From: Owenia fusiformis
Lineage: Eukaryota; Annelida; Polychaeta; Sabellida; Oweniidae
Direction of reading: 5' to 3'
Assembly: GCA_903813345.2 (NCBI GenBank)
Contig: CAIIXF020000010.1
Coordinates: forward strand, 18,733,181 to 18,797,180
DNA: 64,000 nt
A program made the translations under genes and the position numbers. Within the stretch, counting starts at the first letter, position 1; every line of letters starts with the position of its first letter. Below, piece after piece: positions 13,606 to 24,351 of this stretch. Below the pieces are notes generated by a model. That model worked only from the letters and a program-made list of their open reading frames with translations, had not been told where the DNA came from and ran no database searches.

Positions 13606-13611
13606 CATTAA

Positions 13612-13780
13612 AGGGTGACGCATATCGTTTAGCAAATCGAACGCTCGTTTCTGGTGTTGCTCGCCGTTTAGTATAAAAGGCCCGATCCCGGAATAATACT
13701 CAAGGGTTCGCAGGCTCGAGGTCGTTGTGTCAACACCTCTCACTGTTATATAGCATAAGTATATTATATATCGTCGACCC
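13612..13780. repeat. conserved 170-base segment shared with 62262-62430, containing a TATA-like box
   Basis: It matches 62262-62430 with few differences. It contains GTATAAAAGGCCCG, which looks like a TATA box, so it could be the promoter or LTR/ITR part of a retroelement. Read on the minus strand, one frame contains GPFILNGEQH in both copies, but the second copy has a stop in it. A coding role is therefore unproven. Confidence 0.5.
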
Positions 13781-13924
13781 TTATGGCTTTTTCATCAATA
13801 CTTCTATGATGAAACATATATACTTTTAGAGTGTGAAACTAAGATGTAAAACATACCGAAGATGAATTTTAAGGAAGTTTAAGAATTTTAACAAGTGCAA
13901 TATTTGAAAAATTGAGAAATATCA

Positions 13925-14605
13925 GGTCTCAAAGGAGCACGGAAAGTATCGCAACAGACAGTCATATGTTGGATTTTGTCTGTTTTCTGAGGATTTAAGC
14001 AGGTGCATATGATAGGCCATTGCATTACCTACGGGAAAAGAACTCTTAGAGATGATAAAATAGTTTGGAATTTGAGACAGCGAAGGTGAAAACAATCCAC
14101 CCACATGTTTTTGGGGAAATGTTGTCCTGATTTTCAACCCCGTTCACCCCTGGTTTTTCAATTTTTGTTGCATCAATATGTTGCGTTTTGAGACATAGTT
14201 AACCATTAAAAGGATAAATTTATTTTAGATAAAGCGGAAGACAATATTTTCCTGTTATTTTCCCATAGGGAAAACTCATGTGATCCATTGCTTTCAGCTT
14301 AATTTTGGTCACCCATATTTGATATCTTTAAAATCCCTGATGGAATGTATTTTTCATTTAAAGGGGTTAACTGTATGTAAAAACACATATATTTATACAT
14401 ATACACATATATATTTATGCATGTGGGTGGGTTGTTTGCACCTTCCCTGTCTCAAAATAGAAATTATTTTATCATCTCTATGTGTGCTTTTCCTGGAGGA
14501 AATGCATTGGCCTAACATATGCACCTCCTCAAATCCTCAGAAAATAGCCAAAATCCAACATATGATTGCTGAAATCTGTTGCGATACTTTCAGTCCTTCT
14601 TTACG
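13925..14605. mobile_element. palindromic element B copy 1
   Basis: Arms 13925-14110 and 14405-14605 are inverted copies sharing AACATATG, ATCATCTCTA and GAGACAG blocks. The centre (14160-14400) has its own inverted symmetry around ATATGTTGCGTTTTGAGACA and GTTAACTGTATG. It matches 41500-41827 plus 44802-45005, which is the same element split by a mariner-like insertion. No coding content is supported. Confidence 0.65.
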
Positions 14606-15007
14606 ATTTCAGGTATAGCCCTGGATGTCCCTCTTTTTGAATGTATGACTTAGCTTAGAAAGATGTTGAAAATATTGTGGTCAGGTTTGATCCATGTTAC
14701 ATGTATTGTTAAAAGAAAAATCATTAGAGTTCAAAATAGTAAGGAAATGGGTCACGAATTTGCCCCCTGGGGTACACACTTTGTACTAATATTCAATCTA
14801 AGGTTATTTAGTGTGAACAATTTTTTTCCCCGGGGTGGGGTGTTTTTGTGGTGTAGGGGGCTAACTCTTCAAAAAAAGAACTTCCTACCACTCTGTGAAG
14901 CTATCACCTAGGTGGAAATTTCATCCAAGACTCTCCCCTAACTGAAAATGCTGCCAAACCAACTATACTCCATTTATTGAGAATTTCCCTCCTCGCCCCT
15001 AGAGTAA

Positions 15008-15440
15008 AAAGGGTGATTTTTATTTTGACAAATCAATTCCACATTTATGGGTGAAGCTTCAGGATCTTCTATTTGTGTATAATAAGGAAAAATTGACATC
15101 TAAATTTCCCCATAACGTAATAGCACACAGCTTTGCATATGAAATATCCTACAAATGAAACAAAGCAGTTCTAATACAAGGATTTATATTGGCTGTTGTA
15201 CATATTCTTTGAACGCAATCACTCTATGGATAATGTTTTCAAAATCATTATAAACGGATTACTTTATCTCAAAGACAATTTCAATAAATGTTTTCAAAAT
15301 CATTATAAACGGATTACTTTATCTCAAAGACAATTTCAATAAACTGGATTTTACAGAACTCCCCTTATCTTTTAAAAATGGACTGATCCAGGAGCCGCCA
15401 TATTGTTTTTATACGGGAAGCTTATCGGAACCCTTTAAAC
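15008..15440 (+). repeat. segment shared with element C2 (62435-62835)
   Basis: It begins AAGGGTGATTTTTATTTTG and ends just after TATCGGAACCCTTTAA. The same order of sequence is found at 62435-62835, followed there by the C-family terminal repeat. It links C1 and C2 as relatives. Confidence 0.75.
15233..15342 (+). repeat. perfect 55-base tandem duplication
   Basis: The 55 bases beginning ATGTTTTCAAAATC at 15233 are repeated exactly from 15288. The related element at 62435-62835 has only one copy, so the duplication arose in this copy. Confidence 0.9.
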
Positions 15441-15449
15441 TTCAACTTT

Positions 15450-15862
15450 ATTGTCACTGGTACTTTACTCATATAACTAGGATCCATTTCGGTAACAAAA
15501 TGTCGGAACCTCGACGTTACGCTTTTTTCCTTATTTGATGAGTTGTAGGCAGAATCCTCCAACATTTCTCTATCATAAACATGTGTCAGTAGTATATCTT
15601 TAGGAAAATCTAAATGTTTGCGAACAAATAGTTAAGAAGACGAGAGAGTCATCGATATACCTCACTTTTGTTACGTAAACTGAACATCAAAAAAGGTGAA
15701 GATCTGTCATTTTTACCCGTTCCATGGAAAATCTACCTAAATTTAAAAATAAGGAAAAAATAAAAGTTGTTACTTCGAGGTTCCCATCCCCGGGGTTCCT
15801 ACATTTTTTACCGAAACGGATACGTGGTAACTAGTTTGAAGAGCACAGTAGCAGTGATTGTC
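15450..15862. mobile_element. MITE F copy 1
   Basis: The terminal inverted repeats contain CACTG(G/C)TACT at the edges and CCGTTTCGGTAA... ATGTCGGAACCTC inside (15483-15515 and 15765-15820). A second copy lies at 50026-50510 inside element G. The interior is AT-rich and non-coding. Confidence 0.55.
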
Positions 15863-17854
15863 TTTGTCATCTACTTACAGAATCTTTATGAACGCCCTAC
15901 GTAAAAATAAATGGTAGGAACATAATCTTCAACTGATTACATTACGCTGGATATGCTTCCAGTTTTCTTTTTTTGTTCTATCTCAACAATTTTGTATTAC
16001 TTGCGATCCTATTTAGTGTTGGAAACAGTCCATTTATCACACAGAGAATTTCTGAAACATATGTTACATATGGTAGCGTATGTTTCCTACCTAATAAAAT
16101 ATAGCTGAATCATCAGACATCATACATAATTGTCGTTTTCTATTCTTAAAAGTTTAGTATTAATAAACATGCTGACAAAATTTGAATGCACTCATTGACA
16201 TTTGTTAACATAATGTAAAATTGAAGTGAACCCTACCTATTTTGGATTAGGAACGAAATTTCGTCGGATCACTCGAAATGCGCCCCATTTTTAGTTCCTG
16301 ACGTTCACAATTACGTTACAGCTTAGCAAAAAGGTACTTGCAAGGTTCAAAATGCTATTTTCATATAACTTTGTAACGAATGTTTCTACAACGTATGTTT
16401 CTTTTAAGAACATTTATATTCTTTATTATCGTTTAAAATGTCTTGACTTTGTATTATCATTAATATAGATAACAACAATGTATAAGGAATCATATGCGTG
16501 CATTCACGATTGATACACACTTACTAATATTAAACTACAACGCAATAACGTATGTTTCTTCTTATCCATACGCATTAAAAATTGAATTGCAAATGCTTAT
16601 TGGGCAGTGGTCTCAACGTTTTTGTGTTATCAAATGTTTGCTATTTTTGTAAAAAAGGAACGCTGGTGGGTTATTATTTTCAGATAAGACAATTATGTAT
16701 TGATCATTGCTAAATTGACGTGTAATGTAGGGATGTCATTTTTTTAATGAAAGTGGCGACAGGCCTGTAACTCACTGAAAAAAATTGTTTACCAATTTTT
16801 CATGAGAAAAATAGTGCTTGAATGATTTTTAGTAATAAATAGAATAAAACTATTTCATGCTTAGCCAAGGACATCATGGAAAAAGATTAATAAAAACACG
16901 TATAAAGTCAAATTTCAAAACACCATATTCAAGCAAGATTTCTTTTAAGATACAAAGGCAAATCCAAGCTTTTTTCACTTTTTCTGATAGATATTGTTCC
17001 TGCTGAATAGCAAAAACCGTTGGTATCTTTCTTACATGCTGATATAGTATTTAAATCTACGGGCGACATCAATTGCACGGTTTTATTGAGCCTGGGCGTA
17101 CAGCGCTTCAAAATCATTTTTGAAAATAATTTTTCGCCGCCTGTGTTATTTCAATGGGAGGGTTTTTTGAAAAACAATTTTCACTTTAAAGCCCTATAAC
17201 TTTGTTGAACCTGAAGAAACATATCAATTTTTTGTTAAATAAAGTTAGCAAATTCAATTTGCTGCCTAACTCGTATTTTTGCAATGACTCGGATGGATGG
17301 ATATTCAGTCAAATGACTTGCGGCAAACCTACCGTTTCCCATTGGTTATCATGGGAATGTCGATTTTCAAAAATTCATCAAAATCATCAATTTTCGACTT
17401 ATTGTTATTGAGGAAAAAATTGAGAAAATTTGGAAGTATTGGAAATAAAGTCAAAATACGTTTCCATCAATAGTATAAGTAATTTCATCGCAGGTTAAGT
17501 AAATAAAAATTCAAAGGTAAAGAGGGTTTAACACGTAGTTCAATGGAGAAGCTATAAGGTTACCAAACTTATGGAGGGGAGTGTATATAGCTAGTTTTCT
17601 ATGATGCATATTGTAAACATGCTTGTTTCGTAAGTTATTTGGAGCTAAAACCTGTATGACACACATCATTTTCTTCAGAAAGCATTATATTGTGCATCGA
17701 AATCAAAATTGCCAGCATAGTATTCAATAGACATGAGTATAATGATTCCCGTTGACATCAATGCGAAATTTCCCGTTCTCAACATAGCTGATCGAGTATT
17801 TGAAGTAGACGAAGTTGCGTTTGTTTTGTATGCACGCTGTATATATAGAGATTG

Positions 17855-17989
17855 TCCTATATGAGGTTCAGGATATTGGGATTATCCCGAGGCAAATATA
17901 ATATATTTTCCCTCGGGACCTGCGGCCCTCGGGCAAATATATTATATTTGCCTCGGGATAATCCCAATATCCTGAACCGACTATAGGAT
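17855..17989. repeat. long hairpin, arms of about 53 bases
   Basis: The left arm (17855-17908) and right arm (17934-17989) are nearly perfect inverted copies centred on CCTCGGGACCTGCGGCCCTC. The arms contain GGATATTGGGATTATCCCGA. The loop is about 25 bases and is itself partly self-complementary. It is probably a palindromic MITE end or a cruciform-forming repeat. Confidence 0.85.
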
Positions 17990-18774
17990 AATATGTTTAT
18001 CCCATACCAATTTTGGTCATCTGGTTCACATTGTTCAATCGTGGAAATATTGTAGAATAATCCTGTCCAGTTTTGTTTTCTTGGCCGTGGGCGAATTTTC
18101 CTGTTCTCTCAAATATCCCCACATTTATTTTCTCGAATTTTTGATTGATTAAGTGGATGCTCCTTCCCTTTTTTAAACCATCAAACAGATCCCGATTGTC
18201 TGTGTTTTCTCCATTGTCGTTTACAGTCATTACGCGAACGTTACAAATTATGAACAAATATGCGAGCGGCGATTATGACGTAGCGGGCAGATATACTATA
18301 TCTGCCTGCTCGGAGCGGGAAGTAAAGCTATATCTGCCCGCTGATGAAAATATAAGTTTTTACAAACCGGCTTTGTGTACCTGTAACACGTCCAAGTATG
18401 GGATAAATTACTTTATTCCATGATGGTAAAATTCCCTGCGATCTGATTGGTCCACGTGACTTAAATATATCCTGTATTTACACGCAAATTCCACTGAGCG
18501 TTGGATACAGAGTGAAAATTACGTCAGCGTTGGGATACGGTCCAGTATCCCAAAACCCCAGATTTCCATCAAGGATATGACTTTTACTGAAAAAATTAAC
18601 GCATGCTAATATTTGCATTTTGCTACAAATATCTGATTTGAATATCAGGAAATGATACGGTGATCATCACACTTTATAATTTTAAGATAAAACACGCATC
18701 GGTAAATATAACAAAATATAACAAAAAATCAATATGAAGCATGAACATTGTTTTCATGAACGTAAAAATCCAAT

Positions 18775-18930
18775 ATGGCAGACGAAAGTCGAAAAAAACG
18801 TTTCGCTACTCTGCACTTCCAGCTGATGATTGAAGAAAAAATAAATGAAATCAAACTTATAATACAATAAAAGCAAACAACAAGGCCGAAAAGACTTTGA
18901 AGGAATTTCGATGTAAAATATCTTTGAGGT
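18775..18930 (+). pseudogene. possible KCTD1/Crypton-type N-terminal domain relic
   Basis: From ATG at 18775 the frame reads MADESRKKRFATL and runs to a stop at 18868. The sequence then resumes in another frame as KANNKAEKTLKEFR, ending near a GTGAGA donor-like site at 18926. The order RFA ... EEK ... N-T-x-K-A is what I recall from the N-terminal domain of tyrosine-recombinase-linked (Crypton-like/KCTD1-like) genes in marine invertebrates. One frameshift is needed. It lies between two long hairpins. The family assignment is from memory and tentative. Confidence 0.3.
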
Positions 18931-19018
18931 GAGAAGGTTGATCTGTTTCTCCGGTCCCAAGCCAAGGAAATGGACTTGATTTAGGGGAGTTTTATCTGAG
19001 TAATCATAGAATAAAAAC

Positions 19019-19154
19019 GTTATTCAATGATTTCTCGTAAAATACAGAAAATATTCTTCCCTTGAAGGTCTCTATTTCACTCTGCTAGCGCATCGTGAAA
19101 TACGACCTTCTCGGGAAGAATATTTTCTGTATTTTACTCGAATCATTGAATAAC
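19019..19154. repeat. long hairpin, arms of about 60 bases, 14-base loop
   Basis: The left arm 19019-19080 and right arm 19095-19154 are inverted copies with a handful of mismatches. They begin GTTATTCAATGATT and contain AAATACAGAAAATATTCTTC. The loop is TCTGCTAGCGCATC. The transcript of either strand would form a stable stem. Confidence 0.88.
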
Positions 19155-20526
19155 TTATAGTATTGATTAATTGGCTTCGTGTTCACGGTTACATTGTGAA
19201 AAATATCGCTAGCTTCTATCCACAACCCATTCTCTTATACGTCATAACACCGGAAGCTTACGACGTTATACAAGTATTTTCGGCGGGAGATTTGTAAGTA
19301 CTGTACTCATTTATTTCGACGTTTTGACAAAATATGGTTCTTTCCCTTTCGTAGAAACATTGACCATACCATGCAGATATACCTCTTGTATCACTGCGTC
19401 TCAACATTTCGTCTGAACACGGCCGACTAGAACTTCTCGAACCTTCTAGAAAGCACGACAAATTTTGGAAAGAAATGATCATTCTTTCACAAAAATGATC
19501 ATAGTTTCTATAATTCTAACCCTATCATCTTGAAATATTGATTATATTAACAATGCAATTTTTATACATCATCCATCCTAAACCAATGAAAGAATTCCGA
19601 CAAATCAATTTTTCTTTGAAGATATACGACGTTAAAGAGGTTTACGACGTTTACCATGACATTGTTTCTTTATATTATCTTGATCTTACCTCACTAATCA
19701 CGTATTTGATAAGATTTACGTTGATTTAACATTAACATTTCTTTTAGTTGGGTCAGTATTAGGGTTTCCAGGCCACGGAGGCTAAAATTGTCCCTCGGAG
19801 CAAAACGAAAAAAAGAATTAATTTGAGAGGCTTACTTCTCCCCAAAGAGAATGAATTTTGGTGGAAGCTCAGTGATGCAATGCCTGTGATGCACTAAAAT
19901 TCTGGACGCCAGCCGTTTGAGAATCTGTTAACGTGATTAAAAAGTTTAAAGTCTTGCCAAGAGCATGCACATGAAATTAAACACGAAAAACTTCATCATA
20001 TTCCTTTAGATAAATCATTTAAAACAGACATCACAATTTGATGCAAACGGTTAAAGTGTACACACGTATATTTTGTTACTGTGCGTTGTCGATAGTTAGG
20101 TGTGACAATAACAGAATATTAATATATTATTATAAACTGGCTGGAGATCACATGAGTGCATTGATTATGAAGAGGGTGTTTCAAAAATAGAACACAAATG
20201 GCTACATTTTGGAAATACATATACTCAAATCATTCAGTTTGAGCAGTGTTTGATTCAAGGAAACTGATAATTTCTGTAAGTTTGTGCTCTGTTATGGCCT
20301 TGAGCTATTTATTTTGCTGACTTAATTATTCAGGGTGTTTAAAACGTAAAATTTACTAAGAGATTTACTCGTAACTGGACCTTTGAAAAGAACGGGCCAA
20401 ATTAGAGATATATAAATTTCTAGTATTCCCTTAAATGTGGACCAGATTAATGTTTTGGCAACATTTAAGTAAATTCAGCAAAGGACGATTCTCGGTTTGG
20501 AGAACGAAGTTCATCAATTTAAACCT

Positions 20527-23005
20527 ACTATCACACCAAACTAGTTTTCACTACGTTCTCGAAAACGGGCTTCAACTGTGTACGAACGGACTGGACGTAC
20601 CTAGAACCGTTTGGGGTCTATTTACAAACTTCATCGAACGTACTCGAACGGGTAGGTCCCCTAGAACTTACAGAACGGTATAGTCGCCATCGAATTTTGA
20701 ATCATTTCAAAAATCTAATATCACCTTCCCGTCTGAGAACGTTCATGAAGTTTTTAATAGTCCTTAGAAAGTTGCAGCTACGTTCATTTTTGAAGAATGC
20801 AGTGGCAACTTGTTTGGTGTGATAGCTATATTTTTGCTAACTCGTTCAAAAGCAAAATGCATTCTTAATCAGTTTAAACCCGTTTGCAATTAGTTCTATC
20901 CGGTCAAGTCAAGTAACTTAGTCAACATTCGATATTCGTATGTTCATCAATATTTACTAAGAATGGTGCCACAATTGAAGTAAACCTCTGGTTAATTATT
21001 TTCAATTAACCTATCAGCAAACGTGTAAATGATAATTTTGATGTTCTGTTACATATTGGTGAAGCAATTTTGGGGAAATGGCCTAAATTTCTGATTTTCC
21101 ACTGTGTCCCTGTATACCCCTACTTCAAAAGATGTATGTTATTTGTCGTTTTTCGTTATGAACCAACCATACATGTATTTTTTCTTGTTTACATACGGAA
21201 TGAACTTTCTGTTTTCAAATATTGAAAGATGGTACTGCATTTATTTGTTCATGATATGGAGCAAACAAATGCGTGTCAAAATACACTGTAATATCCTACA
21301 TACTTATATTTCAAAGGTAGTTTTGAAGAATAATCAAGAAAATCCATGTTTTCAAATGGATTCATTCTTGTCAAAGAACGTAAATGAGGATACGCGGTTT
21401 GAAAAAATGACAACATGTTTCAAGTTCTTACAATTCTTGGTTAAAACAAATATTTTGAAAGTTGTGATTTCGAATGTAATATCCTACTCAATGAAATTTG
21501 TTGATATTTGTGATTTTTTTCATTCGGAATGCACATTGCTGGATCACAGAACCTTGCCTTGTTCGCGATGCACGAAAAGTGTATTGTTAATTCTTGACGT
21601 CGTTCGGATATTTGGATGTGATTGACGTTTTCGTTAATCTCCTACCACTGTAACTTCCAACTTAATTTTTGAAAGCCAAATATGATAGTCACGAATTGAT
21701 ATTTAAGTCACACGTTGATGCATACATCATGTGTGTACATTAACTGTCAAATACATGCCGACTTACAGTTTATATAAATATCCACAGTTAACTGATATCA
21801 TCAATTCTCGAAACAGTTTATCATATAACCTGGTGAGTTTAATGATACATTTTAATTCATAATTATGGTATCGGATTTGAGTATGATATTAGTCGAGACT
21901 AAAACAAAGCAATAAAATTGAGTGTAACCTTTTGTGAAAATTCGAACGATTTTTCAAGAATCCCACTTTAAAGTGTTAAAAAAGTGCTCCCCGGGAGTGG
22001 AAATTTCGTCTTGTGTAATCAAAATAATAGCGGGTGGTTTGAATTTTTGCTTGAGTTTAGAGCTTACATCTATAAATTTAAAAACATGTCGCCTCATTGA
22101 GAGGTACATGCAGATTTTGGCGATCTATCATTATAAAAGGCTAAATATTGTGCAAAAACAGGAGTTGACACGCTTATATTTGGAAATGAAATGTCCTACA
22201 TAATTGCCGACTCATGTTAAAAAGTCATGAAAACAAGGTTGAACACAAAACATTGACCCAGTTACTGTCTATTTGGCATGGGATCACTAAGGGAAATATT
22301 ATCAATGACTTAAATCGTTAACGGTTAAGTTGTATTCCAAGAAACTTATTAATTTAGAAATGCAAAATGTTCAATTTTGTTTTTCAATTATACGAAATCG
22401 CACCTGTAGAGAACAACGTTTACAAAATTATTTAAAACGGAGATATTTACTTATGTAACATTCATTGGCATGTGTCAGCTGGGAGTAAATAAGAAGAATA
22501 TGCATTTGATTCTATATCTTGTCCCCAAAGGAGTTTGTTAAGGAGCGGTATATCTTAACGTACTTTTATCATCCCGAACTCAAACATTTCGAATACTTAT
22601 TTTGAGAACGCTTTGTTAAGAATGGATTCGAGATGTACTCAAAATTAATACGTTAAAATGTGTATTATCATCTTAATAACTACCTCATAAATTATTTTGG
22701 AAATCAAAGATGTACGATTTTTGAGATTTTTATTTTCGAATGTTGACTTAGTTACTTGGCTTGACTGTATCTCGTTCTCAATACATCCTCAGACAGTTCA
22801 ACTCGTTGTAAAAACGTCCCTAGCAGGATTGAAGTACGGCGGTTCCGTTCGTAGTACGTCCAGCTCGTCGTTAGTACGTTGTCACTCGTTCTAATTGTAG
22901 AACGTGACGACCACGAGAGCATCTTGAGCATGTCGTTCGTTCGTGTACAGTTGAAGCCCGTTTTCGAGAACGTAGTGAGAACTAGTTTGGTGTGATAGTA
23001 GGGTA
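20527..23005. mobile_element. element H: TIR element carrying element I
   Basis: The left end (20527-20600) and right end (22935-23005) are inverted copies sharing CTATCACACCAAACTAG, CACTACGTTCTCG and CGGGCTTCAACTG. Element I1 occupies most of the interior, so H alone would be about 0.6 kb. A partial extra end (GTTTGGTGTGATAGCT) lies at 20815-20830. Confidence 0.6.
20901..22767. mobile_element. element I copy 1 (1.87 kb, 30-base TIRs)
   Basis: The ends are CGGTCAAGTCAAGTAACTTA and, in reverse complement, CAGTCAAGCCAAGTAACTAA, followed by GTCAACATTCGA in both. A second copy, almost the same length and highly similar, lies at 34246-36109. TATC flanks both sides of this copy and might be a target duplication, but the second copy does not show it. 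Interior open frames are not preserved between copies, so this looks non-autonomous. Confidence 0.8.
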
Positions 23006-24111
23006 AGAAAGCAAAGATCTATAGGCCAGACGGTCGGGGGTGTGCCGAAGATCAACGATGTACTCTGCAAGATCAACATAATACCAGTAATAGTACAATA
23101 ACGTCATTTCGAAGTGCAACATAGTGAAATATTGGACCGAGGGCCGAAGGCCCAAGAAATGACGTTGTTAGTATTATTACCACCGTTTACGACCAGGACT
23201 GAAACAGCAAGAAAAGCTTACGCACTGAACGATATCTAATTTTCCGGTGAAAATTGCCGGTCGTTAAATGCATTCTCGACCGGTCGTTAAATGCATTCTT
23301 GACCATTACGTTGACGTCATTTATTGCTCAGGTCGATAATGGTATGACTCCACCATTGTTTTACCGTTTTACTACTTGCCACAATCAACCTCACTGCCAG
23401 CATATCAAACCAGGCCCATTTTCCTTCAAACTTGGCCCATGCAACTACCATCAGGTGGATGTCCTTCAAAAATCAAGTTGACATGGTTTCCAAAGCCTTA
23501 TAGTTGCCATGGCAACCGTTGAAATGGAGTAAAAAATGAGAGCAAAAAAGCACCCAAACTCACCATAATGGCACTAATTTATAAAATATTTATACACATA
23601 CAAATTTTCTTAAACTTTGATATCATCTAGGACACTTCTAGACAACAAAAATGTCAAAAATTGGGGGTAGGTTTACCACTTCGATTTTCTTTCTCGGCTT
23701 GGTCAAAGTAAAACTACGAAAAAAGCACTCATTTTCACTTTTGAATCACCTATTATCGCCCAAATGGCTATATTTTTTCAAGGTCAAGGTCGCCATGCTA
23801 AAAGTAGAAATACGGAGATAAATCTGCTCTTCAGACAATGTTTGATACCTTGGCTTTACCACGGAACAAAGATCTTTGCGCTAGATGCCCATTTACATGA
23901 GATAATATACGTGAAGGAGGAACTATGTCTTTAAATGTCATCAAAACGTTTCCGCCATTTCCGCACTACTTTAGGTGTAATGATTCCATATAGTAAAAGA
24001 ATGTGTGCCTTCTAAACTAGCACTAAAACCCTTAGAACTTGCCCGGCAAGGTGGTAATAATAATAGTATATTCCATTGTCATTGTACATGTAATACATAC
24101 ATTTTTTCCAG
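23006..24111. other. distal part of the predicted intron
   Basis: No coding exon was seen before the acceptor. There is a weak palindrome at 23099-23175 (AACGTCATTTC arms with an inner GGGCCGAAGGCCC). A direct repeat of CCGGTCGTTAAATGCATTCT lies at about 23257 and 23279. TATTATTACCACC near 23172 and its complement near 24051 might be TIRs of a 0.9 kb element. The rest looks like plain intron. Confidence 0.4.
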
Positions 24112-24318
24112 AAAGCATTAAACAATCCATGGAAGAATTATTACAGGGCTGTGGAAGGACTGGTGGACACGACGAGAGACTGGCACAACGCTATGCCAGA
24201 TGACCGTGATGCAGAGAAAAGTATCGTGGCTGCAGCAAAAGAGGCAAAAATATTCAAGGAGAAAGCGCCTCCGACATACACAGAAAGAATCGATTCACTA
24301 ATCACGCCCCAAGTCTAG
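24112..24318 (+). CDS. terminal exon of the NLR-like gene, C-terminal TPR-type helices
   Basis: A strong acceptor (ATTTTTTCCAG, AG at 24110-24111) opens a 68-codon frame ending with TAG at 24316-24318. It starts KALNNPWKNYYRAVEGL and ends IDSLITPQV. Its composition (Trp, Asp, Glu, Lys, Ala rich) stands out from the AT-rich surroundings. Joining the 443-2595 exon (ending IKRYK) in phase 0 makes a natural TPR-like helix running YKKALNNP, which is why I assign it to that gene. No known domain is complete within the exon alone. Its short length and lack of a transposon-like context explain why it is easy to miss. A canonical AATAAA follows at 25278, with no earlier one noticed. Alternatively it is the last exon of another transcript using an unseen donor. 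Confidence 0.65.
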   Translation, partial: KALNNPWKNYYRAVEGLVDTTRDWHNAMPDDRDAEKSIVAAAKEAKIFKEKAPPTYTERIDSLITPQV

Positions 24319-24351
24319 ATCGCTTAAGTCTAGAACATGTTCACGTCACAC

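Larger units (their letters stand above)
8310..17585. mobile_element. element C copy 1: about 9.3 kb, TIRs of about 0.4-0.5 kb
   Basis: The left TIR (8310 to about 8727) starts TACACTCCCCTCCATAAG. The right TIR (about 17070 to 17585) is its reverse complement with gaps, including the paired CGCCCAGGCTCAATAAAACC near 8690 and 17090. The same TIR family ends element C2 at 58390-62896. Internal segments 13612-13780 and 15008-15440 are shared with C2, which supports a family rather than chance. No transposase was recognised. E1, B1 and F1 lie inside it. The stretches 8730-10120 and 15870-17060 are AT-rich, with scattered ACGTATGTTTC-like motifs (16078, 16393, 16549) and no exons seen. Confidence 0.7.
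17586..20526. other. intronic stretch with large hairpins
   Basis: This lies between elements C1 and H. It contains the two long hairpins (17855-17989, 19019-19154), a smaller one (18280-18342, AGCGGGCAGATAT and its complement) and a possible recombinase-type relic at 18775. A minus-strand open stretch (19455-19258) starts at an acceptor-like TTTCTAG and ends in a stop. It is noted but not called. The part from 19500 to 20526 shows nothing recognisable. Confidence 0.45.
2596..24111 (+). other. predicted 21.5 kb intron filled with nested transposons
   Basis: The donor ACAAG|GTACTC at 2596 is weak at positions +4 to +6. The acceptor ATTTTTTCCAG at 24111 is strong. Both exon edges are phase 0. 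If the donor is not used, translation ends with four extra codons at 2607 and the exon at 24112 would need another partner. The interval holds the 2.6 kb MITE, D1, C1 with its nested elements, hairpins at 17.9 and 19.1 kb, and H with I1. All are described separately. Confidence 0.5.

Noticed and set aside
13345-13743. 132-codon minus-strand frame
   Set aside because: Most of it is the tandem wing of E1. The part shared with 62262-62430 has a stop in the second copy.
14280-14618. 112-codon frame
   Set aside because: Lies in palindrome B1 and is not kept in B2.
19258-19455. Minus-strand terminal exon candidate with acceptor TTTCTAG
   Set aside because: Composition is somewhat coding-like but there is no partner exon, and adjacent sequence resembles a repeat near 28.3 kb.
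21104-21625. 173-codon open frame in element I1
   Set aside because: The matching frame in I2 (34518-34871) has an upstream stop and many replacement changes, so selection on protein is not evident.
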